Origin: Pyrocephalus nanus
Taxonomy: Eukaryota; Chordata; Aves; Passeriformes; Tyrannidae
DNA length: 64,000 nucleotides
Assembly: GCA_038380795.1 (NCBI GenBank)
Contig: CM076267.1
Span: 20,048,001 to 20,112,000, forward strand
Reading direction: 5' to 3'
Part shown: positions 47,096-64,000 of the stretch, piece by piece
Numbering within the stretch: the stretch's first letter is position 1
How the letters are laid out: each line of letters starts with the position of its first letter
Position numbers and translations under genes: made by a program
Notes under the pieces: generated by a model
The model's database searches: none
What the model saw: only the letters and a program-made list of their open reading frames with translations
What the model was told of the DNA's origin: nothing

Positions 47096-49990
47096 ACATT
47101 TAATTTTCTTCTTGCTATTACAGCAAACAGCAGATGCAGCATTCATAAAGTACTGATTACCTCATGACTGAGTTGTCCGATACAATCTCTTAGCACACAT
47201 TGTTGAAAACCAGGTATAATTTTTCTCATTTTAAACAACTCAGAAATATAGACGTGGTAACAAGATTTCCATATATTTTTCAGTCCAATCAGTTTTTTTC
47301 ATGAAAGTTCTCAAATGACTCTCTTACAATACTTTATGCAGCTACATAGAAACTACTGTGAAAATCAGATTTGTTTTTGTTAATCACTGTGGGAAACTGT
47401 GATCTGGTGCTAAGATGACTAAAGCCAAACCAAATACTTTACATTTCTAAGGGCTACTGGGCTTCAGAGGAAATCTTTGTATTCTTAAGGTAGCTATAGA
47501 AATGGATCATTGCCCCAAGCTAAGTGTATGGTACATACAGAGCAATATCATTTGGATAACTAGGTTATCACATTCAGAAATGGGCATTTATAGGATGCCT
47601 CCAATTCTACCTTCAAGTGCCAGAGCAAAGAAGAGCTGGGACTAGGAATGACAGAAGAAATGTCAGGCAGTAGCCTCAGAGCATAAGCCAAAATTGTGAA
47701 TCAGTTTTCAGAAGAGCAGTGCTCTGCAGTACAAGGGCTTTTGAGAAAAGTAGCCTCTTTGCCATTCTTACACTCACTTTGACATTGCCCATGAGAAATG
47801 AAAAATGACTCTGCAAGCCTTTGCAATGGGCTCTTTGGCTGATGCACAGATAGTCATGGTTTTTTGTTGTTTTGTTTTGATTTTTTTTTTTTAAATCAGA
47901 GAAAAGCCTTAACATGGTAACTCTTTTTTAATATCAAATTCAAGATAGGTGTCTGTGTGGAATGGAAGGATGAAATGAGAGCGACTAGAAAGTTGTTCAC
48001 ATGCCCTTGCAATACAAACTTCTCTATTTTGTTTAATACCATTTGATCTTTGCTAAAAGTGCCAAATTGTGACTTGAGCAAAGGTGACAACTGAAGAAAC
48101 TTGTCAAAATATGTTATGCATGGAGAGATTGAATGTTAAGTGGTCTACAGGATTGATTTATTTATTATTTCTCTCAAAATCTTCAAATTCTGTGTAGAAA
48201 TGAGATTTTTGTAAAGTGCTTTATAGACAAATGGATCAAATTCTGAGTGACCTGATAGCAGTGATTCAAATAAAAAATGCCTTGGGGAGCAGAGAGGCTT
48301 GTTTAGCACCGATCAGCGCTGCAGTCCAGCTTATAAAATGGCTGCAAAAAGAGCTGTTAGACATTGGTGAGAGAGGCAGGGACAAGGCAGGGCTGCTGAA
48401 GGGTGTAGTGGGAACTTCCCACACCGGCACTGTCACCTAAAATGGAATTTTGGTTTTATTGGATTTACCAGATACAGTGAAAGGAGCTTTCCAAGCAGGT
48501 AAGCCCTGAGTTTATAGTATTTCCTTTTTGTGGGGGAGCCCAGCTGGTTCTGGGCTCCCCCACACCTTTTCTTGATCATAAGCGTTTTCGACATTTTTTT
48601 TGTTGTTCTTTCCCATTTTTATGCTATTTCTGACTTGCATTTGACTGCTGGTAGCAGGCAGCACTCTGAGCTTTGATGTGAAGTTCTGTGGTGTGTATAT
48701 ATAGTTCTTGTTCTGATGTCTTTGTATGTCACCTGACTGTGTCAGAAGCTCATGGGTGTGTGGGTTCAGTGTTTTGATTCATTACACATCCCACTGGGAG
48801 GTATTTAAGGATCCAATGTAATTTGTTTAAAGACTCTAAACTGTAAAGAGGTGTGAGGAATTGAACTCTAATGCTATTTGAAATGCGTTAGCCAGGCAGG
48901 TGGGCAAAAAAAATAACATGAATTTGTTTCTCCTGGAAATCTCCACAGCTGAGAAATTGTTCAAAGAGGTAGAGCAGTTAAGGACAACATCGCAAAAGCA
49001 TGAAGGTGATCTTTGTACTGAACGAAACCACAGTGAACTCAATGCGTGTATGCAATTTTTCAATGCAAATTATGTACCTATGAAGCTTCATGTTAGTTGA
49101 AAAACAGGAGCATAGAACAGCTGCTTATGGCTGGCCCTGAGGGTCACTTTGGCCTATATCCTGTCATCCACAGGCATGGGTTGAGGAAAGGATCTAAGAA
49201 CAAGGTGAGGTCTAACAAAACAAAATCCCTCAGTGTCCACTTGGCCACTGCTTCTAAACGAGGTGCTTAGTGTTTGTGAAAGACAGTGCTGTTCCAGGGC
49301 AGGAGCACAGGCATTGGAAACTGGATCTGCTTTGCCCCCTGGGCACCCTGCAGGTGAACAATTTGCTGCTCTTTGGCCTCAGTGCCAAGTGGGGAAAAAA
49401 GCCTTTAGTCCTCCCATGCCAGAAGAGTGTGTTCTGGTCTGGCACCAACAAAAATCAATGGGATTACAATGAGATTTTGAATGCATTAGAACAAATAGAG
49501 ATCAGAAGTTCAGACTCGTGGTTAAATTTCAACTGGTGCTATTTTTCACAGTAACCTACAGTGCTCTTTTAAATTAGCTTGTGTCAGTAGAATATCCCAA
49601 TGTGTGCTGCCAGCAGGTCTTGGACACAGCCAGGAATATGAATTCAGCAAGAGAAATAGGGATTCTGGTCAGCTACCTACAGGAGGTGGGAAACTCAGAA
49701 CAGGGAATCTTTTAGCCATCTGTGTGGTACGTTTTAAATAATAGGCAAATGTAAACACTGAATTATTGTCCTTATCAGACCTGTATTACAGTAGGCACAG
49801 TTTTATTGTTTTACTTGTAAACTAGAAAATTAACTAATACAGAAATCAAATAACTTGTAAAGCCAATACTGTTTTTTAAAATTTTGACTTGTGCAGTCCC
49901 CGTGTTTCTAGCGCCATAGATGTCCACAATATATCTTCAGTGAATGTTTGCAGTTTTTAATAAATGTAAAAATACCACTGTACAAATACA
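47096..49990 (+). other. KLHL23 3' UTR and intergenic sequence up to the SSB promoter
   Basis: 2.9 kb without an identifiable exon. An AATAAA at 49959-49964 lies only about 70 bases before the SSB CpG island and could be a distal KLHL23 poly(A) signal; nearer signals may be used. A perfect 14-bp GC-rich hairpin is at 48529-48564. Confidence 0.5.
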
Positions 49991-50029
49991 AGCTTTTAAG
50001 TTACTTTTTCCGTTCAGTTCACAAAACCA

Positions 50030-50660
50030 GGACCCCGGCGAGCCCGGAGGGGCGGCCGTGGCGGGCGCTGAGGGCTGTCCGCGCAGCCCTGGCCATTCCC
50101 TGGCCATTCCCTGGCCATTCCCGGCCCTCCGCGCCCCTCACCTTCGGGCGCTCGCGGCGGGGCCGGAGCAGCGCCTCCCCCGCCCCGGAAGTGACGCCGC
50201 GCGGGGCGGGCGGGCCGCGGGGGCTGCTGGGCCGCGGCAGCGATCGCGGCCTGTGGAGCGGCGCAGCGGGACGGGGACCAGGAGCGGAGCCGGGCCGGAC
50301 GAGCAGGTTCGTGCGGGACCCCGGCCCCGCCGGGCTTGGCCCCGCTGAGGAGCGCCGGGCCGGGGCAGGGCTGGCGGCGGGCCGGGCCGGGCCGGGCCGG
50401 GCCGGGCGGGAGGCAGGGCGGGTTCCCGGTGCGGAGAGCACGTGCCGCCCGTGCCCGGCGGAGTCGCGAGCGGGCCCGGCCGTGCCGGCGGGGCAGGGGA
50501 GCCCCCCGGGCCTTCCCCGCGGGCAGCGCGGCCCGCGGCACTGCGGGGCTGCGGCACTGAGGGTGAGGAGGCGCCGGCGGCCCCTCTCCCGCCGCTGCCG
50601 GGCCCGGGCGTCTGCAGGCGGCGTGCGGCGCTGCGGGTGTGTGAGAGCGCCATCGAGCAA
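50030..50660. promoter_or_regulatory. SSB: CpG island / SSB promoter with non-coding first exon
   Basis: CpG-dense block 2.5 kb before the first SSB coding exon. It holds three tandem 11-bp units CCTGGCCATTC (50088-50120) and about six GGGCC units (around 50379-50407). A possible first-exon donor is the GT at about 50,308. First exon limits are not determined from sequence alone. Large open frames here are GC artefacts. Confidence 0.7.
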
Positions 50661-50669
50661 ACTGATGGT

Positions 50670-53157
50670 ATCCTGGCACGGGTTAGGGGCCCGCATTTCA
50701 ATTACTTAATTACTTCTTGTAAGAAACTTCTTTTATATTGAACTGATTCTATTAAAAAAAATCTGCAACCCACAGTATCGTCTGTGAAAATGTGTGGTAG
50801 CAGTTAACCCTTACCGTAAATAAAAAACTATATTTTGAGGTAAGAATCCTGTCAGAAGGCACCGGGGTTCCTGAACAAGGCAGAGTATGAATAGCAGCTC
50901 CATGTTACTTTTTTGGGGAAACTTTCTTATTTAAAAAAGGCCTTTCTCTCTGTTACAGTAATGGTAGAACCAGCCTGCAACTTAGCTTTGTCCAGACCTT
51001 GACACTAAATGGCTGGTGAGATGAAAATCCACTTGAGAGTTCTTTCAGGATGCTCTAGCTAATACAGTGTGGGATCTAACTGTTCTTGTTAAAGGGCTTG
51101 ACTGTCATTTCCCATTTGTAATTTAAATCTAATGACTGCTTGCACTACTTGTTTTCATTTTGTGTGGTACTGATGCAGACTGTTGGCACACAGAAGGAAC
51201 AAGTTAGTGTGGTCTGCTAAGAAAGCTCCTTACAATAAAACGTTGTAGAATTTTGCATGCAGTTCAGGCTCTGATTGCTGTTCAGTGCAGCTTTTTATGA
51301 GTCTTAACTGCTGCACAGCACCTGAAAACTATTGATCTGTGGGTCATCTTGTGCCAAATGACTGAGCTAAAGAGTCTGAAGTGAGCATGTGCAGACAAGA
51401 CTAGAATTTCTCTTAAATTAGGCTGCTTCTGCTTTTGTTCTAAATAGGTTAGAGCTCAATCACTGTCTGAACTGAATTCTATGCATGGCAAGCTTGAATC
51501 TTAGTTTTGTGTACAGTTTGTTGTTACTCACAGCTGCAGGATGCTTTACAGAAAAACTTCTCCGGGTGAAAGACTTAATCTAAAGGACCTGTGCCAGGTC
51601 TTGTGTTGTTTTAACACTTTTTGGTATTGACTTTAAAAATACTGCTAAGGAAGTAGGCTTAGTTTTTTTTCTCTTTTTAGCAGTGGAGCTGAGCCTTATG
51701 TGGAAATTGAATTGCTGCTTCTGGATATTTTGGTACCTGGGCTGAGGCAGGCTGGGATAGTGGTCAATTAGTTGATATCTCAGAAAAAGCTGTGACTGCT
51801 CCATAGGCTGCCATTAAATTTCACCAAATTTGGTATAATGTAAAAAAGAACACCAGTTTCTCTTCTAAGTTGGGTGTGGGGGACAACAGCACGGGGGGGG
51901 GGAGGGAATGTTGAGACAGTACCAACACCTGAATGTGGTGTTGAACTGTCAGTCTCCTGTAGTCAGGGTGGCTCGTGTGAGACATCTCTGAAGGAACTGC
52001 AGTTGTCAGCTTGGGCACTCTGGCCTGGGTTTTTTAAAGTGCTTTACAGACAAACGGATCACACTCTGAACATAGCTGCCAACTAACACTTGCTGAAATC
52101 ATGCTTTAAAGAGTGTTAGAGTGTTAGGTACAGGTGGAAGTACAGTAGTAGAGACTGGGATGGATATTTTAAGGCTGCAAGTGCCAAAGAACTACAAGTA
52201 AGTCCAAGGATGCAATTCAGTTTTGAGATCAGGAAGATGAGGAAATAGAAATATTGCAGTAGGATGAACAATGACTGGGGAATTAAACTACTAGAATAAG
52301 AAGATGAGGCTGCCAGGTGGGTGTTCAGATGAAGAACATAATTTTCCATGACAAATGCGTCTTTGCATTTTAAATCCTTATCTTAAGAGCAATTAGACAG
52401 ACATTTTTGGATCTCAGTTAATTTTCTGGTCAGTAGCTTCTTTTGTTAGTGACTGCATCTGATGTACTGGGATTATACATTTGCTGCCAGTTAAGTGAAG
52501 AAGTTGCTTCCAAGGTAAAACACCTGTTATCAAAGATACTTGATTCGGTACTCAAACAGAACTGCACTGAAGACAGATTTGTAAAGGAGAGAACTAGACA
52601 TTTTTAGCAGGTATTAATAAATACAGATATTTTTTCCTTTCTCCAGTAAATTCCATGAACTTTCAAAGATTAAACAGGAGACAAACTTCAGAAATGTTTT
52701 TCATTCTACCTATGTAGGAATTAAACAATTTTTGTTACTAATGTTTTGCCTAGTGGTGAGAGGTTGGATTTGACTTACAGAACAAATGTTGTTGGCTCTC
52801 AGCTTTGTTGCTGCTCTTAGTCACAAACTGAGGATCTGTGCCTAGAAAAAGGTAAATAACAAATAAGACTGTGAAGTGCCAGCATTTTTTAAATTTATCT
52901 TGGATACAGAATGCCAAATGCTGCCTTAACAGCCCAGGTATTTTACTTGTGGGTTTTTTTCCCCAGTTGTTTCATAGTTTCCTTTTGGAGTTTGCAGTGA
53001 TGTTTATAGTTGCTTCACAGGCATAAGTGTATGGCTAAAGAACTTGGCTGTTACCGTGTTTAGATGAGGCTGCAGTGAAATGCAATGCTCTAGGAATACA
53101 AGTCTGCAGAAAGTACTACTGAGTAAGTGCTTCTGCTCTGTATTCTCTTCAACACAG
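50670..53157 (+). other. SSB intron 1 (5' UTR intron)
   Basis: AT-rich sequence between the CpG island and the acceptor before the SSB ATG. Contains a G10 run near 51,893 and a 35-base stretch (52035-52069) resembling 48212-48246. No coding exon or RNA gene recognised. Confidence 0.6.
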
Positions 53158-53166
53158 CTGGTGAAA

Positions 53167-58560
<5,394 letters not shown>

Positions 58561-58570
58561 TACTAAATTA

Positions 58571-58576
58571 AATAAA
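58571..58576 (+). terminator. SSB: SSB proximal poly(A) signal AATAAA
   Basis: Only 11 bases after the SSB stop codon. A second AATAAA lies at 58900-58905. Using the distal one would put the METTL5 last coding exon antisense within the SSB 3' UTR. Confidence 0.65.
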
Positions 58577-58596
58577 ATTTTTAAAAAATTAGCGGT

Positions 58597-58602
58597 TTTA
58601 AT
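58597..58602 (-). terminator. METTL5: METTL5 candidate poly(A) signal ATTAAA
   Basis: ATTAAA on the minus strand 33 bases after the METTL5 stop codon. It faces the proximal SSB signal, so the two genes end within a few tens of bases of each other. Confidence 0.5.
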
Positions 58603-58634
58603 GTTCCATTTTCAATAGGTTTTAAAGACATGCC

Positions 58635-62390
<3,756 letters not shown>

Positions 62391-62499
62391 TTAACTAGAG
62401 AAAATAGTGCACAATCAGTTATAATAATATAAATAAAGTACATATTATCTTAAACTATTTTATATTTAATAACCCCCAGGATTCCTCAGCATCGGCCGG

Positions 62500-62820
62500 G
62501 TGTTTCCATGCAGCTGTTTCCCGGGATGCAGTTGGCGGCGCATTGATGACGGACAACGAGCGCCGGACCGCGGCAGCGCCGCTCCCCGCTGGCCCCCGGG
62601 GTTCCGCATTTACCGCCCGCCGCCCAGCCCAAAGCAGGGCAAGGATCGAGCCCCAGCGACCGCCACCAACCCCCCGGTTCGCCCGGCCCAAGGTCCGAGC
62701 CCGCGGCCGTTCCCCCTCACCACAACCCCGCTCTCCGCAGCCCCGCCGGGCCGGGCCCGCCGCGACACTTCCGCCGGCCCGCCCCCGGCCCGCCCCTTCC
62801 CGGGCTGACGGGCATCTGGG
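62500..62820. promoter_or_regulatory. METTL5: CpG island / METTL5 promoter
   Basis: GC-rich, CpG-dense block directly upstream (on the minus strand) of the METTL5 coding start. Likely holds the non-coding first exon. The exact start site and donor cannot be fixed by eye. Confidence 0.7.
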
Positions 62821-62829
62821 GGATGAAAC

Positions 62830-63320
62830 GCAGCGGGACTTCTCCTTCAGTTCCATTAACAAGTGGGAGCTGTGGTGTCGTGTATTGTAAACACAGGACG
62901 TTTTATTGCAACCTCACGTGTCATCGCTACTCGGTGCCTGCCATGGCCCGGTCTGCAGGTGTGTCCCCCGGCGGTCCCGCTGCTGAGCGCCCTTTAGGGA
63001 CAGAGCAAGGAACAGGACTTTTGCCCGGCCGGTGGGAAGGGTGGTCGTTGAGGAGACTAACAGATTTACCGTATTTTCCTTCCTACGATCCTGGTGTGAG
63101 ACGCTGCACACACCACGTGCCCCACACTGCCTGCCCTTAAGGAACCGCAACACATCACAAGCCGCCAGCAGGGAGCAGCGGCAAAGCCAGAAGACAGGCA
63201 GCTGCCTTGGGGCCCGTTGCTGTCGCCTAGAAGGTTACTCTCCTTTAGGGACAGATTTTTCTTCTTAAGTTTTCCACTGCAGAGCTGAAAATCTGTTTAC
63301 CGAGATTTAAAACAGCCGAT
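62830..63320. other. Spacer between the METTL5 and UBR3 CpG islands
   Basis: About 500 bases of mixed composition between two CpG islands. Open frames such as 62823-63140 show no similarity I recognise. No repeat recognised. Confidence 0.5.
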
Positions 63321-63329
63321 CGGTGTGTG

Positions 63330-64000
63330 ACGCACGGTCACTCGCGCTCTCTCCCGGTGGGAGTGCGCAGCCAGCCGCACGCCGGTCCCCGCGCGCGGGT
63401 CTGCGGACAGCCCGGGCATCCCGGGGTACAGGGCTGCTGCCAGAGCCCGGCGCTGCTCTGTCCTTTCAGCGGGGCCGCCTGATGGCAGCGAGCGTGGAAC
63501 AGCCGGCCCGAAGTCTCAGAGGTGCCTCCTGCGGCCCGGACACGGCGGCGCCGTCTCACGGCACCCGCTCCGCGGGAGGCGCGGCTCGGTAACAAACGGG
63601 TTCCGCTGCCGTCGGGGCCGCCGGCCGGCCGAGCTGCGCCCTCCGCGCTCTGCGGGGCTGCTGAGACCCCCGACCGGCCACCACGTTCGGAGCCCGCGGG
63701 CACCCACGAGCTCTGCGTGGGCGGTGCGGAACGCGCACCTGCGCGCTGGGAGGGCGGCGGCGGGAGGGCAGGGGCGGGGGAAGAGGAGGGTGGTGTCAGG
63801 GGAGGGGAGAGGCGGTGTCGGGGGGAGGGCGCGGGCGGCGGGCAGGGCGCCGGTGCCGCGGCTATCGCGAGAGGGCGGCGCCGCGGGGCGGGGAGCGGAG
63901 CGAGGGCGGCGGGGGGAGCGCGGAGCCGGAGCCCGGCGCGGCCGTAACGGCCCCTCGGTGTCCCGTCATGGCGGGGGCCGGCGCCGGCAGCCGGGACAAG
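63330..64000. promoter_or_regulatory. UBR3: CpG island / UBR3 promoter and 5' UTR
   Basis: Strongly GC-rich to the right edge, with a G/purine-rich plus strand at 63,745-63,850 carrying many GGG and GGGG runs. It precedes the ATG at 63968. Confidence 0.7.
63968..64000 (+). CDS. UBR3: UBR3 first codons (E3 ubiquitin ligase), cut by window edge
   Basis: An ATG in good context (GTCATGG) starts MAGAGAGSRDK and runs off the window. UBR3 is an N-recognin-like RING E3 ligase. The assignment rests on synteny (in mammals UBR3 follows METTL5, head to head), the CpG island and an Ala/Gly-rich start like that of UBR3. Eleven residues are too few to prove homology. Confidence 0.6.
   Translation, partial: MAGAGAGSRDK

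Noticed and set aside
50014..50709. Several open frames of 180-250 codons in the SSB CpG island
   Set aside because: Same GC artefact; SSB coding sequence starts at 53167 and accounts for the gene.

Overview
The window is vertebrate nuclear DNA and almost certainly from a bird, most likely a songbird. Three things support this. The gene order PPIG - CFAP210 - PHOSPHO2 - KLHL23 - SSB - METTL5 - UBR3 is the order known from human chromosome 2q31. The introns are short. The interspersed elements look avian: a tRNA-Ile/CR1 SINE of the kind described in zebra finch, a CR1 LINE fragment and an ERVL-like solo LTR.

Layout. From 1 to about 15.9 kb lie the last ten coding exons of PPIG (+); the first coding exons are off the left edge. 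From 15.9 to 25.5 kb there is gene-poor DNA with a SINE and a CR1 fragment. From 25.5 to 29.5 kb there is a six-exon gene on the minus strand that I read as a shortened tandem paralogue of CFAP210, with its own CpG-island first exon. From 31.5 to 37.1 kb lies the complete nine-exon CFAP210 (-), back to back with PHOSPHO2 (+, coding exon 38,007-38,732) across a GC-rich promoter holding a 21-bp minisatellite. KLHL23 (+) spans 43.5-47.1 kb, SSB/La (+) 53.2-58.6 kb and METTL5 (-) 58.6-62.4 kb. UBR3 (+) begins at the right edge, with only its first 11 codons visible. All exon boundaries were worked out by hand from reading frame, splice sites and similarity to remembered mammalian proteins. The spliced frames close exactly: PHOSPHO2 241 aa, KLHL23 558 aa, SSB 407 aa, METTL5 214 aa, CFAP210 506 aa, CFAP210-like 284 aa.

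The genes are not an operon and work in different pathways: splicing-linked prolyl isomerase (PPIG), ciliary doublet microtubules (CFAP210 and paralogue), pyridoxal-phosphate phosphatase (PHOSPHO2), a BTB-Kelch protein (KLHL23), RNA polymerase III transcript chaperone (SSB), 18S rRNA m6A methylation (METTL5) and N-degron ubiquitylation (UBR3).

The most unusual feature is the CFAP210 tandem duplication. The downstream copy appears to use the 3' part of an ancestral internal exon as its new first exon inside a CpG island. It stops early where CFAP210 has a tyrosine codon, and it shares with CFAP210 a 437-bp tract (two half exons plus a whole 331-bp intron) that differs at only two positions, while DNA on both sides is clearly diverged. 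This looks like recent gene conversion. Second in interest is the convergent SSB/METTL5 junction, where two opposing poly(A) signals lie within 32 bp and the METTL5 last coding exon lies inside a possible longer SSB 3' UTR.
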